Under the pieces are notes generated by a model. The model ran no database searches, had not been told where the DNA came from, and worked only from the letters and a program-made list of their open reading frames with translations. Of a stretch of DNA of 64,000 nt, positions 17,663 through 26,807 are shown piece after piece. Each line of letters starts with the position of its first letter. The first letter of the stretch is position 1. The position numbers were made by a program, and so were the translations under genes. Where the stretch lies: the NCBI GenBank assembly GCA_937926105.1, contig CALANS010000141.1:1-64000 (forward strand), given 5' to 3'. The DNA is from an uncultured Actinomycetes bacterium. GTDB taxonomy: Bacteria; Actinomycetota; Actinomycetes; Mycobacteriales; Nakamurellaceae.

Positions 17663-17710
17663 GGTGGCGCCCTCGGTGAGTGCGCAATGCCGCCCGCCGG
17701 GGGCGCGGCG

Positions 17711-19432
17711 ATGAGCGCGTCGGACGCAGCGGCTGTGACGACGACTCAGGGCGAACTCGATCCGGGTCGGCGTCGCCGATTCAGTTTGCGCGCCAGGCTG
17801 ATTGCGCTGGTGCTGGCGGTGGTGACGGCCGCGCTGATCGCGGTGGACGTGGTGATCCCGCCTAACGTCCGCTCTTCGCTGATTTCCTCGAAGGAACAAA
17901 CTCTCGGCTCCGTCGTGAACAACCTCAAGAGCATGGGGGCGGGCATTCTGTCGCAGCAGCTGGGCACGGCCAGCTCCCAGACTCCCCTGGGCGGGCAGGT
18001 GGGCTGGAGTCTCGGCTACTCCACTGGCGTCACCAAGGTGGTGCAGGGTATTCCGTCCGCGGCAAGCGCCAACCCGGCGGTCGGATGGACCACCTCGACC
18101 ACCTCACCGGTCATCGTCGGCGATGTGGACAGCGACGACCCGACGTACCTTGCGCTCGGGTTCCGTGCCCACGTTGGGTCGGAATCGGGCGGTCCTGTCG
18201 TGCCGGTCAACATCGTCGCGTGGGTTCCGCTGGCGGACATCAATTCCGCCGTTGGTCGAGTGATCCTGCTGGAGGTGCTGATCTCGCTCGGTCTGCTCAT
18301 CTTGGTCGGCGGGGCCGCTGGTTTGATCGTGCGCCGCGAGCTCCGTCCGCTGGAGACCATGGCGCGGGCGGCCGACGAGATCGCCGCCGGCGACCTGTCC
18401 CGGCGGGTCGATCCGGGTGCGCGGGGCACCGAGGTCGGTCGGCTGGGCTCCGCCTTCAACGGCATGGTGGACGGGGTGTCGGCCCTGCTGGCCGAACGGG
18501 CCGAGAGCGAGCGGCGGATGCGGCAGTTCGTGGCCGACGCCTCGCACGAGTTGCGCACTCCCGTCGCGGCGATCCGTGGCTATACCGACCTGTACCGGGC
18601 GGGGGCACTGCCGGAGGAGGTCGCGCTGGACCGGGCCATGGACCGGATGGGGTTCGAGTCCAAGCGGATGGGTGCGCTGGTGGAAGACCTGCTCACGCTC
18701 ACGCACACGGATGCCGAGACCACCGCCCCCACCGATCCGGTGGACCTGGTGCCCCTGCTGACCGGGGTGGTGGACGACGCGGCCGTGATCGACCGGGCCC
18801 GGACGTGGCGGCTCGCCGGGACTGCAGCCCGGGCCGTGGTACCGGGCGATCGGCTGCGGCTGCACCAGCTGTTCGCCAATCTGCTGGCGAACGTGCGCAC
18901 CCACACCCCGGTCGGAACCACGGCGACGGTGTCGGTGACGGCCAACCAGTACGAGGTGGCGGTCGCCGTTATCGACGACGGGCAAGGAGTGGCCGACGAG
19001 GACCTGCCCCGGCTGTTCGACCGGTTCTTCCGCGCGGATGCGTCGCGCAGCCGGGAGCGTGGCGGCTCCGGGCTGGGCCTGTCGATCGCGGCGGCGATCG
19101 TGCGGACGCACCGGGGTCGGATCCTCGCGGCGGCCAGCCCCGGCGGTGGGTTGACGGTGACGGTGGTGCTGCCGGCCGCACCTGCCGCGACGGCCGGTGA
19201 TAACCCGGTGACCGCGGGAGTGGGGTCGGGTGATTCGTCGTCGGGCTTGCGTTCTGCTCCGCCCGGCGGAGCAGAACGCAAGCCCGGGTCACCGGCATAC
19301 CAGGGGTCCGAGCCCGGAGCGTCGTCACCGCCCGCAGATCCACCCTCCGTTGCGTCACCGTCGGTGACCCCGTCACCGCCGGACGCCGACGCGCCGACTG
19401 GCCTCCCCGGCGCTCGAGGCGTTCGCCGGTAG
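17711..19432 (+). CDS. Membrane sensor histidine kinase with low-complexity tail carrying an in-frame palindrome
   Basis: A 573-residue kinase partner of the adjacent response regulator. TM1 spans about 29-50, a sensor region 51-182, TM2 183-207 and HAMP 208-262. The dimerisation/phosphoacceptor domain has His279 (DASHELRTPVAAIRGY). The ATPase domain carries LFANLLANVRTHTP (N box), VIDDGQGV (G1), LFDRFFRAD (F box) and GGSGLGLSIA (G2). A roughly 85-residue Ser/Pro/Gly-rich tail follows; residues about 511-526 are encoded by a 45-bp perfect palindrome. The N box reads NVRTHTP rather than the usual NAxKYTP. The ATG at 17711 is preferred over one at 17687. Confidence 0.92.
   Translation: MSASDAAAVTTTQGELDPGRRRRFSLRARLIALVLAVVTAALIAVDVVIPPNVRSSLISSKEQTLGSVVNNLKSMGAGILSQQLGTASSQTPLGGQVGWSLGYSTGVTKVVQGIPSAASANPAVGWTTSTTSPVIVGDVDSDDPTYLALGFRAHVGSESGGPVVPVNIVAWVPLADINSAVGRVILLEVLISLGLLILVGGAAGLIVRRELRPLETMARAADEIAAGDLSRRVDPGARGTEVGRLGSAFNGMVDGVSALLAERAESERRMRQFVADASHELRTPVAAIRGYTDLYRAGALPEEVALDRAMDRMGFESKRMGALVEDLLTLTHTDAETTAPTDPVDLVPLLTGVVDDAAVIDRARTWRLAGTAARAVVPGDRLRLHQLFANLLANVRTHTPVGTTATVSVTANQYEVAVAVIDDGQGVADEDLPRLFDRFFRADASRSRERGGSGLGLSIAAAIVRTHRGRILAAASPGGGLTVTVVLPAAPAATAGDNPVTAGVGSGDSSSGLRSAPPGGAERKPGSPAYQGSEPGASSPPADPPSVASPSVTPSPPDADAPTGLPGARGVRR
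19242..19286. repeat. Perfect 22-bp-arm palindrome inside the histidine kinase gene (REP/MITE-like)
   Basis: The arm 19242-19263 (starting CGGGCTTGCG, ending CTCCGCC) is the exact reverse complement of 19265-19286, with a single central C at 19264. It is 45 bases long, a multiple of three, and is translated in-frame within the Pro/Ser-rich kinase tail. No terminator role is expected inside a coding region. A palindromic repeat insertion is the likeliest explanation. Confidence 0.75.
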
Positions 19433-19500
19433 CGTCCGTGTTGCGGGACTCGCACCTCGCGGCCCGCACGGGAGGCCCCGACGATGACGTGCCCCGAAGC

Positions 19501-19536
19501 ATGGCCAGCAATATGGCCAGCAGTGCGGCCAGCACG
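19501..19536. repeat. Three 12-bp tandem repeats upstream of phoH
   Basis: ATGGCCAGCAAT, ATGGCCAGCAGT and GCGGCCAGCACG lie in tandem in the gap between the histidine kinase and PIN-PhoH genes. They may be a slippage tract or protein-binding array. No promoter could be assigned with confidence. Confidence 0.4.
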
Positions 19537-19661
19537 GACGGACAGGGGGCCGGCCCGAGCCCCCGTGGCGGCTCGGCCTAGCGCTCGCTAGGCAGGTCGC
19601 CACCGGAGCCACCGGCCCCACGAGGTACGGGTGCGCGGTCCCGCACCCGCCGGAGTCGTCC

Positions 19662-21020
19662 GTGGCCGCACGCCGATCGCCCCGATCCACCAGCACCACC
19701 CCGACCGGCCGGGACGCGCAGCCCCGGCACACGTACGTCATCGATACCTCCGTCCTGCTGTCCGACCCGTGGGCGCTGAACCGCTTCGCCGAGCACGAGG
19801 TGGTGCTGCCCCTGGTGGTGATCAGTGAGCTGGAGGCCAAGCGGCACCACCCCGAGCTCGGATACTTCGCTCGCACCGCCCTGCGCCTGCTGGATGACCT
19901 GCGGGTGCAGCATGGCCGGCTGGACGCGCCGGTCCCGGTCGGCGCCTCTGGCGGCACCCTGCACGTCGAACTCAACCACACCGATCCGAGCGTGCTGCCC
20001 ACGGGATTTCGCACCGAGACCAATGACTCCCGCATTCTGGCCTGCGCCCTCAACCTGGCCAAGGAACGCCCAACGAGCACGGTCGTCCTGGTCAGCAAGG
20101 ACATGCCCTTGCGAGTCAAAGCATCCGCAGTGGGTCTGCCGGCCGACGAGTACCGAGCCCAGGACGTGGTGCCGTCCGGATGGACCGGTATGGCGGAGAT
20201 CGAGGTGACCACGGAGCAGGTCGATACGCTGTTCCGTAGCGGTCTGATGGACTGCGACGCGGCACGAGACCTGCCGTGCCACACCGGGATCAAGCTGATC
20301 AGCCCGACCGGTTCGGCGCTGGGTCGGGTGACGCCGGGCAAGCAGGTGCGGGTGGTGCGCGGCGAGCGGGAGGCGTTTGGGCTGCGCGGCCGGTCCGCCG
20401 AGCAGCGCATTGCGCTGGACCTGCTGATGGACGACGAGGTCGGCATCGTCTCGCTCGGCGGCCGGGCCGGCACCGGCAAGTCGGCGCTGGCGCTGTGTGC
20501 CGGGCTGGACCTGGTGATGGAGCGCCGGGCGCACCGCAAGGTGATCGTGTTTCGGCCGCTGTACGCGGTGGGTGGACAGGAGTTGGGCTACCTGCCAGGC
20601 GCCGAGAACGACAAGATGCAGCCTTGGTCGCAGGCGGTGTTCGACACACTCGGTTCCGTGGCCTCGCCCGCGGTGATGGAGGAGGTGCTGGCCCGCGGAA
20701 TGCTCGAGGTGCTGCCGCTGACCCACATCCGAGGCCGATCGCTGCACGACGCGTTCGTCATCGTCGACGAGGCGCAGTCGTTGGAGCGCAACGTGTTGCT
20801 GACGGTGCTGTCCCGGCTGGGGTCCAACTCCCGGGTGGTGCTCACGCACGACGTGGCGCAGCGGGACAACCTGCGGGTGGGGCGGCACGACGGGGTCGCC
20901 GCGGTGATCGAATCGCTCAAGGGGCATCCGCTGTTCGCGCACGTGACGCTCACCCGATCCGAGCGCTCACCGATCGCCGCGTTGGTGACGGAGATGTTAG
21001 AGGTCACCGACCTGGCGTGA
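19662..21020 (+). CDS. phoH2: PIN-PhoH protein (PhoH2-type ATP-dependent RNA helicase/RNase)
   Basis: A 452-residue fusion of an N-terminal PIN nuclease domain (about 22-160) and a C-terminal PhoH ATPase (about 235-450). The PIN domain carries [21 protein letters not shown] and [10 protein letters not shown], which supply the acidic metal ligands. PhoH carries Walker [13 protein letters not shown], Walker [10 protein letters not shown] and [10 protein letters not shown]. Mycobacterial PhoH2 (Rv1095) unwinds and cleaves RNA and behaves as a toxin. The GTG start at 19662 gives a family-length protein. No convincing upstream antitoxin was found. Position upstream of fumarase matches mycobacterial order. 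Confidence 0.9.
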   Translation: MAARRSPRSTSTTPTGRDAQPRHTYVIDTSVLLSDPWALNRFAEHEVVLPLVVISELEAKRHHPELGYFARTALRLLDDLRVQHGRLDAPVPVGASGGTLHVELNHTDPSVLPTGFRTETNDSRILACALNLAKERPTSTVVLVSKDMPLRVKASAVGLPADEYRAQDVVPSGWTGMAEIEVTTEQVDTLFRSGLMDCDAARDLPCHTGIKLISPTGSALGRVTPGKQVRVVRGEREAFGLRGRSAEQRIALDLLMDDEVGIVSLGGRAGTGKSALALCAGLDLVMERRAHRKVIVFRPLYAVGGQELGYLPGAENDKMQPWSQAVFDTLGSVASPAVMEEVLARGMLEVLPLTHIRGRSLHDAFVIVDEAQSLERNVLLTVLSRLGSNSRVVLTHDVAQRDNLRVGRHDGVAAVIESLKGHPLFAHVTLTRSERSPIAALVTEMLEVTDLA

Positions 21021-21269
21021 GCGGCGTCCCGCGGGCGGCGGCTGCCGGAAAGTGGCGTCCAGATTCGCGCTGCAGCGCATTTCCGCAGGTCGCGGTGATC
21101 TTGGTCCGATCTGGACGTCGAAAAACGGCATCTGATCGGTGAGCCCTTCGGGGCCGCGGCGACCACCCGCCGTGCCCGATCCAGCGGGTGCCTCACACCG
21201 GCCGAGACGCGCATGGCGGACAATGGACCGCCGAGGCGGCCACCGGGCCGCCGACCGGGAGGGCACCAG

Positions 21270-23150
21270 ATGATCCGACGACGCCGCAGCACTCGTGGCG
21301 CGCCCGCGCTACGCCCGCGCCTGGCCGGGGGCGGGCTCGCAATCGCCGCGGCGGTCGTGGTGGCCGGGATTCTGTGGGGCGGCGCGTCCGCGCAGGCCGC
21401 CGACCCGGGGCACCGGGTCGCCGACCAGGACGCCACCCCGGCCGGCACCACCACCGCCGTCGTCACCGCCGCCGGCCGCACGCTGACCGTGGCGGTGTCC
21501 CCGAAGGACGGGCTGCCTCCGTCGGGTGCACAGCTCACCGTGGCGGGCACCGGCTTCGACCCCAGCCACGACCTGTGGATCGCGGTGTGTGAGGACGATG
21601 GGGTGGCGCCCGCGGCCCTGCTGCATTGCGTCGGTGGCGCCATTCCCGACGAGAACGCGAGCACCGGCTGGGGCATCGTCACCGATGCCCAGCAGTCGCC
21701 CTACGCCGGCCCGGTCACCACCAAGTGGCACAAGGACGGGTCGTTCAAGCTCACCCTGCAGCTGCCGTCGGCAATGAGCGAGGACGCGGACTGCGTGTCC
21801 GCCTCCTGCTCGGTGTACACCCGCAGCTCAGACGACTCCGACCGCAGTGAGGATGTGCGGGTACCGGTGGGCTTCCTGACGCCGGCGAGCGCATCGGCCT
21901 CGGCGGGTTCGTCGGCCGAGGGTTCTGCATCGGAGGTCACCACCAGCTCGCCGACCAGCAGTGCCGAGCCGACCACCGAGACGATCGGCGCGGTACCGAC
22001 CACCGTGTCCCCGGAGATCATGCTGCAGACGTCGGCGACGGCAGGCAGCAAGCAGACCGTGTTGTTCGCCGGGTTCACCCCCGGCGAGAAGGTCGACGTC
22101 ACCCTGTACTCCACCGCCGTGAAGCTGCCGACGGCCACCGCAGATCCCACCGGCAACGTGCGGATCACCTTCACCGTGCCGAAGAATCTGGAGGCGGGCG
22201 AGCACGTGCTGCAGGCCATCGGTCGGGAGTCCCGGCGGGTGGGTATTGCGCGGTTCACGGTGGGCGCCGCGCCCACCGGCACCGTGAGCGCCTCGGCGTC
22301 CGAGACCAGCGCGGCCGCCAGCTCGGTGACCGAGTCGGCGGCGGTGTCGGCATCACAGGGAGCGCTCGAGTCGCCGGCACCGAGCTCGGCCGGCTCCCAG
22401 GTCGTGTCGTCGGCGCCGCCGAGTACCGCGGTCGCATCGCCGTCGGTGACGGAGTCCGCGGCGACGGCCAGCAGTTCGGTGGCGGCCGCAGCCGGCGACG
22501 GCGACGGGAACCGCCTGCTGTGGCTGTGGATCGTGCTGGTCGTGTTGATCGTGGTCGGCGGGGCCGCGGGCATCGTCGCGATGGTGCGCCACCGGCGCGA
22601 CGTCGAGGACGAACCGCCCCTGACCGCGGTGAGCACGGCACCGGTGCCCGGGTGGTCCGGGGGCGGTGATACCCCACCCGATCCGACCGTCGCCGGGCCC
22701 ACCGTCGCCGGGCCGACCCCGGGGTCCGTCGACCCCGGCGGGTACGGGCTGCTGTCCGGCCGCGGACACCCGGACGGCCCGGTGCTGTATTCCGGCGGCG
22801 ACTGGCCGGATCGGCCGACCAGTGTGATCGGCGACCAGCCGGAGCAGACCGGTGCCCTCGACGCGCCCACGCAACAGTGGCAACCGGGGTTCGCGTCGCC
22901 GGCGTCTCCCGGCACGCCCCCGTCACCGACTCAGCCGACCGCGCCCTCCGCGGAGCAGACGTCGCCGGCGGGGGGCGACGCGACGGGCGATACGGGACCC
23001 GGCACGCAGCAATGGCGGCCCGACTTCGCCGCGCAGGAACCGACTGTCGGCGACACCGGGCAGCAGCCACCGACCGACGAGCAGCCGGGCTCCGACCACC
23101 CGGACGGGCCCGACGACGCCGGTTCGGGCGGCCGGCATCGGTCCGGCTGA
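21270..23150 (+). CDS. Large cell-surface protein with Ig-like domains and C-terminal membrane anchor
   Basis: A 626-residue exported protein. A signal sequence (about 1-48, ending GGASAQAADP) precedes a beta domain (about 65-200). Its GAQLTVAGTGFDPSHDLWIAVCEDDG resembles neocarzinostatin/IPT-like folds and holds four cysteines. A Ser/Thr-rich linker, a second Ig-like domain (about 255-335; KQTVLFAGFTPGEKVDVTLYS) and a longer Ser/Ala linker follow. One membrane helix (WLWIVLVVLIVVGGAAGIVAMV, about 415-435) precedes a Pro/Gly-rich cytoplasmic tail of about 190 residues with two QQW(Q/R)P(G/D)FA repeats. GGGAGGG six bases before the ATG at 21270 decides the start. Ligand unknown. Confidence 0.75.
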   Translation: MIRRRRSTRGAPALRPRLAGGGLAIAAAVVVAGILWGGASAQAADPGHRVADQDATPAGTTTAVVTAAGRTLTVAVSPKDGLPPSGAQLTVAGTGFDPSHDLWIAVCEDDGVAPAALLHCVGGAIPDENASTGWGIVTDAQQSPYAGPVTTKWHKDGSFKLTLQLPSAMSEDADCVSASCSVYTRSSDDSDRSEDVRVPVGFLTPASASASAGSSAEGSASEVTTSSPTSSAEPTTETIGAVPTTVSPEIMLQTSATAGSKQTVLFAGFTPGEKVDVTLYSTAVKLPTATADPTGNVRITFTVPKNLEAGEHVLQAIGRESRRVGIARFTVGAAPTGTVSASASETSAAASSVTESAAVSASQGALESPAPSSAGSQVVSSAPPSTAVASPSVTESAATASSSVAAAAGDGDGNRLLWLWIVLVVLIVVGGAAGIVAMVRHRRDVEDEPPLTAVSTAPVPGWSGGGDTPPDPTVAGPTVAGPTPGSVDPGGYGLLSGRGHPDGPVLYSGGDWPDRPTSVIGDQPEQTGALDAPTQQWQPGFASPASPGTPPSPTQPTAPSAEQTSPAGGDATGDTGPGTQQWRPDFAAQEPTVGDTGQQPPTDEQPGSDHPDGPDDAGSGGRHRSG

Positions 23151-23157
23151 CGATGCG

Positions 23158-23197
23158 CGACCGGCCCGTCGGTCGGCAGGTGACCCGTGCTACGGGT
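23158..23197. terminator. Tandem stem-loops between convergent genes
   Basis: CGACCG/CGGTCG (23158-23163 with 23170-23175) is followed by ACCCGT/ACGGGT (23183-23188 with 23192-23197). The second stem spans the fumarase stop codon. The position between two convergent genes suggests a bidirectional terminator, without a T tract. Confidence 0.5.
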
Positions 23198-24611
23198 GCG
23201 TCATGGACAGCACGTCCAGCGTGGCATCCAGCTGCTCGGCGGTGAGCGTGCCCTGCTCGACGTGGCCGCGCTCCAGCACCACGGCCTTGATCGTCTTGCT
23301 CTCCTTGAGCGCCTGCTTGGCGATCGAGGCGGCCTCCTCGTAGCCGAGGTACCGGTTGAGGGGGGTGACGATGGACGGGCTGGACTCGGCAAACTCCCGG
23401 CAGCGCGCCACGTCCGCCTCGATGCCGTCGATGCACCGGTCGGCCAGCACGCGGGTGGAGTTGGCCAGCAGCCGGATCGACTCCAGCAGGTTACGGGCGA
23501 TCACCGGCAGCATCACATTGAGTTCGAAGTTGCCCTGGGAGCCGGCGAACGCGACGGTGGCGTCGTTGCCGATCACCTGCGCGGCGACCATCACGGTGGC
23601 CTCCGGCAGCACCGGGTTGACCTTGCCCGGCATGATCGATGAGCCCGGCTGCAGATCCGGCAGGTGGATCTCGGCCAGGCCGGCGCGAGGACCGGAACCC
23701 ATCCAGCGGATGTCGTTGCAGATCTTGGTCAGCGACACGGCGATGGTCCGCAGTTGGCCGGAGGTCTCCACCAGCCCATCCCGGGCGCCCTGCGCCTCGA
23801 AGTGGTTGCGTGCCTCGGTGAATGGCAGGCCGGTGGTGCTGGCAAGCTCAGCGATCACCGCGGCCGCGAACCCGGGCGGCGTGTTGATGCCGGTGCCCAC
23901 CGCGGTGCCGCCCAACGGCAGCTCGGCCAGCCGGGGGAGCGAGGCGTTCAGGCGCTCGATGCCGTAGCGCACCTGCGCGGCGTAACCGCCGAACTCCTGC
24001 CCGAGGGTGACGGGGGTGGCGTCCATCAGGTGCGTCCGGCCGGACTTGACCACCGTCGCCCACTCGCTCGCCTTGGCCTCCAGTGCCGTGGCCAGATGGT
24101 CCAGCGCCGGGATCAGCTCACGGGTGACGGCCTCGGTGGCGGCCACGTGGATGGAGGTGGGAAACACATCGTTGGACGACTGCGAGGCGTTCACGTGGTC
24201 GTTGGGGTGCACCTTGCTGCCCAGCGCCTCGGTGGCCAGGCTCGCCACCACCTCGTTGGTGTTCATGTTGGAGCTGGTGCCCGACCCGGTCTGGAAGACG
24301 TCGATCGGGAAGTCGCCGTCGAAGTCGCCGGCGGCCACCCGGTCGGCCGAGGCCACGATGGCGGAAGCAATCCCCGAGTCCAGGACCCCGAGCTGGGCGT
24401 TGACCTTCGCCGCGGCGGACTTGATCAGCGCCAGCGCGCGGATCTGTGAGCGCTCCAGGCCGCGGTGCGAGATCGGGAAGTTCTCCACCGCCCGCTGGGT
24501 CTGTGCCTGGTATTTGGCGGCGGCGGGAACCCGCACCTCGCCCATGGTGTCGTGCTCGATGCGGTATCCGGCGGTGCCGGTCTGGTCTGCGGAGGTGGGT
24601 TGCTCTGCCAT
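23190..24611 (-). CDS. fumC: Class II fumarate hydratase
   Basis: A 473-residue fumarase/aspartase superfamily enzyme interconverting fumarate and L-malate in the TCA cycle; homotetramer in the cytosol. [13 protein letters not shown] (108-120), SSNDVFPTS (145-153), [10 protein letters not shown] with His194 and the signature [11 protein letters not shown] (323-333) form the composite active site. [13 protein letters not shown] and the [11 protein letters not shown] segment fit fumarase rather than aspartase. The ATG at 24611 gives the family N-terminus ([14 protein letters not shown]); the upstream extension is non-coding. It corresponds to mycobacterial Rv1098c. Confidence 0.95.
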   Translation of the reverse strand: MAEQPTSADQTGTAGYRIEHDTMGEVRVPAAAKYQAQTQRAVENFPISHRGLERSQIRALALIKSAAAKVNAQLGVLDSGIASAIVASADRVAAGDFDGDFPIDVFQTGSGTSSNMNTNEVVASLATEALGSKVHPNDHVNASQSSNDVFPTSIHVAATEAVTRELIPALDHLATALEAKASEWATVVKSGRTHLMDATPVTLGQEFGGYAAQVRYGIERLNASLPRLAELPLGGTAVGTGINTPPGFAAAVIAELASTTGLPFTEARNHFEAQGARDGLVETSGQLRTIAVSLTKICNDIRWMGSGPRAGLAEIHLPDLQPGSSIMPGKVNPVLPEATVMVAAQVIGNDATVAFAGSQGNFELNVMLPVIARNLLESIRLLANSTRVLADRCIDGIEADVARCREFAESSPSIVTPLNRYLGYEEAASIAKQALKESKTIKAVVLERGHVEQGTLTAEQLDATLDVLSMTHP

Positions 24612-24945
24612 ACCGATCACCGTATCGGCAGGTAGAACGGGGGCCAATCGGAGGTCCGTCACACCTCGGTGGCGGGCTTTCGCGGAGAGGTGCCCGCGGG
24701 TTGCTTCGCAAGGGACTCGCCGGGCGTAGCAGCCGGGGTAGTGCGACGATTCGGACATGTGAGTCCATGGCACTGGACGGGCGAGTTCCAGTCCTAGCCG
24801 GAAGGGCCCAGCCAGCCTCGGCACGTGTGCCGTTCTCGACCTGACCGGTGCGCCCCCGGCACCACATCGAGGGTGCCGACGGCACTACCTTGAGGCGTAT
24901 AGTCTACTAAGTCGATAGGAATAGAACCTGCCGAAGGGTGGACGG
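24612..24945. other. Intergenic region between divergent fumarase and sulfate-transport genes
   Basis: About 330 bases holding the two divergent promoters. No small gene is supported. The right third is AT-richer and contains the candidate promoter/operator of the sulfate operon; the left part is plain GC-rich sequence. Confidence 0.5.
24890..24921 (+). promoter_or_regulatory. Candidate promoter/Rrf2-type operator of the sulfate transporter operon
   Basis: TTGAGG (24890-24895) lies 17 bases from CGATAG (24913-24918), a possible sigma-70-like pair. The overlapping AT-rich segment CTACTAAGTCGATAGGAAT carries CTA/TAG half-symmetry with the ACTAA-type core seen in Rrf2-family boxes. An Rrf2 regulator gene lies at the end of the operon, so this may be its site. 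Assignment is by eye only. Confidence 0.4.
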
Positions 24946-25956
24946 ATGAGAACCATGACGGGACGGATCCGGCTGGTTCCGTCGCTGCTGGCGGTGGCGC
25001 TGGTGGGCATCGCGGGATGTTCGACCGCGGCGCAACAGGCAACCGAGAAGGTTGCGATCGTGGCCTACTCGGTGCCCAAACCCGCCTACGACGACCTGCA
25101 GGCCGCCTTCCAGCAGACCCCGGAAGGCAAGGGCGTGCAGTTCTCCGCGTCCTACGGGCCCAGCGGCACCCAGAGCAAGGCAGTCATCAGCGGCCAACCC
25201 GCCGACTATGTCGCCTTTTCCCTGCAACCGGATATGACGCGCTTGGTCCCCGGAGAGGTGGCCGAGGACTGGAACGCCGGGCCCACCAAGGGCATGGTGT
25301 CCGACTCCGTGGTGGTGATCGTGGTGCGCAAGGGCAACCCCAAGCACATCACCGGCTGGGATGATCTGATCAAGCCCGGTGTGCAGATCGTGACTCCCGA
25401 CCCGGCGTCCTCCGGATCGGCCAAGTGGAACATCCTGGCCGCCTACACCCAGGTGACGGCCGGCGGGGGCAGCGAGGCAGACGCCCAGAAGTACCTGACC
25501 GAGTTCTACCGGCATGTGGTCAGCAAGCCGTCCAGTGGCGCCAACGCCACGGTGACATTCGAATCCGGCACCGGGGATGCGTTGATCTCCTACGAAAATG
25601 AGGCAATCGCGGCCAGGCAGAAGGGTGTTGGCATCGACTATGTGGTGCCGGACCGAACCTTCCTGATCGAGAACCCGGCTGCGGTGACGACCAGCGCATC
25701 CCAGTCGGCCAAGAACTTCCTGACCTTCGCACTCAGCGACGCCGGTCAGAAGGTCTTTGCCGCCAACGGGTATCGCCCCGTGGTCAAGGGCGTCGACCCC
25801 GGCACGGTGCGGGGCGTCAACGACCCGGCAGACCCGTTCCCCACAGTGGACAAGCTGACCACCATCGCCGATCTCGGCGGCTGGCCGGCAGTGGACGAGA
25901 AGTTCTTCACCTCCGGCACCGGCATCGTCAGCCAGGCGGAGCAGGCGGCCGGGTGA
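24946..25956 (+). CDS. Sulfate/thiosulfate ABC transporter substrate-binding lipoprotein
   Basis: A 336-residue CysP/Sbp-type periplasmic-binding-fold lipoprotein. The signal peptide ends in lipobox VGIAGC (Cys25). The mature domain has VAYSVPKPAYDDLQAAF, QPADYVAFSLQPDM, the hallmark NPKHITGWDDLIKPGVQIVTPDP and SSGSAKWNILAAY, then ALISYENEA. It captures sulfate or thiosulfate and delivers it to the permeases encoded immediately downstream. Its stop overlaps the first permease start (GTGA). It is the first gene of a four-gene coupled operon. Confidence 0.92.
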   Translation: MRTMTGRIRLVPSLLAVALVGIAGCSTAAQQATEKVAIVAYSVPKPAYDDLQAAFQQTPEGKGVQFSASYGPSGTQSKAVISGQPADYVAFSLQPDMTRLVPGEVAEDWNAGPTKGMVSDSVVVIVVRKGNPKHITGWDDLIKPGVQIVTPDPASSGSAKWNILAAYTQVTAGGGSEADAQKYLTEFYRHVVSKPSSGANATVTFESGTGDALISYENEAIAARQKGVGIDYVVPDRTFLIENPAAVTTSASQSAKNFLTFALSDAGQKVFAANGYRPVVKGVDPGTVRGVNDPADPFPTVDKLTTIADLGGWPAVDEKFFTSGTGIVSQAEQAAG

Positions 25957-26807
25957 GCGTCGCCGTCCTGGCCGGACGTCGCAACACGGCCCCCCGGCGG
26001 CGCGCAGCGGCCGACCGTACCGGCGAGCCGGTCGGCGCGGTCGCTGGGCTGGGCCTGGGCGTCGCGGTCCTGTGGTTCGGGCTGCTGGTGCTGCTGCCGC
26101 TGGCCGCCGTGGTGGCCACCGGGCTGTCCGGCGGCTGGGCGGGTTTCCTGGATGCCGTCACATCCCGCGCAGCCATCGAGTCGCTGCGGTTCACGGTGAT
26201 CTGCGTGGTGATCGTCACCGTCGTCAACGCCGTGATGGGCACCGCGATCGCCTACCTGCTGGCGCGCGATAATTTCCGCGGTCGGCGGGTGCTGGATGTG
26301 GTGATCGACATCCCGTTCGCGTTGCCGACCATCGTTGCCGGCGTGGTGATGCTGACGCTGTATGGCCCGTCCGGCCCGCTGGGGCTCAACCTGCTCGGCA
26401 CCACCGCCGGTGTCGTGTTGGCCCTGCTCTTCGTCACCTTGCCGTTCGTGGTGCGCTCCGTCCAGCCGGTGCTGCAGGCCCTGGATCGGGATGCCGAGCA
26501 GGCGGCCGCATCGCTGGGTGCGACACCGTGGGTGACGTTCCGCCGGGTCGTGTTGCCGGTGCTGCTGCCGGCCATCGGCTCGGGTAGCGCGTTGACCTTT
26601 GCCCGGGGAATGGGGGAGTACGGCTCGGTGCTGCTGATCGCCGGAGGCCTGGACAACACCAGGGTGTCGTCGATGTACGTCTTCCAGCAGGTGCAAAACT
26701 TTGACTATCCCGCGGCCGCGGCCGTCGCGACGGTGCTGCTGACCGTCAGCGTTGTCGTCATCTCGCTGCTCCAGCTGGTGCACCGGTGGGGCTCCCGGCA
26801 TGGCTGA
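25953..26807 (+). CDS. cysT: Sulfate ABC transporter permease CysT
   Basis: A 284-residue inner-membrane permease with six predicted helices. It pairs with CysW to form the sulfate channel. The BPD-transport EAA loop is EQAAASLGATPWVTFRRVVLP, followed by a conserved ARGMGEYGSVLLIAGG segment typical of CysT/CysU. The GTG start at 25953 overlaps the preceding stop by four bases, and its own stop overlaps the cysW start, so translation is coupled along the operon. Confidence 0.92.
   Translation: MSVAVLAGRRNTAPRRRAAADRTGEPVGAVAGLGLGVAVLWFGLLVLLPLAAVVATGLSGGWAGFLDAVTSRAAIESLRFTVICVVIVTVVNAVMGTAIAYLLARDNFRGRRVLDVVIDIPFALPTIVAGVVMLTLYGPSGPLGLNLLGTTAGVVLALLFVTLPFVVRSVQPVLQALDRDAEQAAASLGATPWVTFRRVVLPVLLPAIGSGSALTFARGMGEYGSVLLIAGGLDNTRVSSMYVFQQVQNFDYPAAAAVATVLLTVSVVVISLLQLVHRWGSRHG

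Noticed and set aside
19631..19828. Small frame overlapping the phoH2 start as a PhoAT-type antitoxin
   Set aside because: Its translation is a Pro/Arg-rich shadow of the PIN domain and shows no antitoxin features.
24612..24824. N-terminal extension of fumarase up to 24824
   Set aside because: The extra 71 residues lack family similarity; the ATG at 24611 matches the conserved start.
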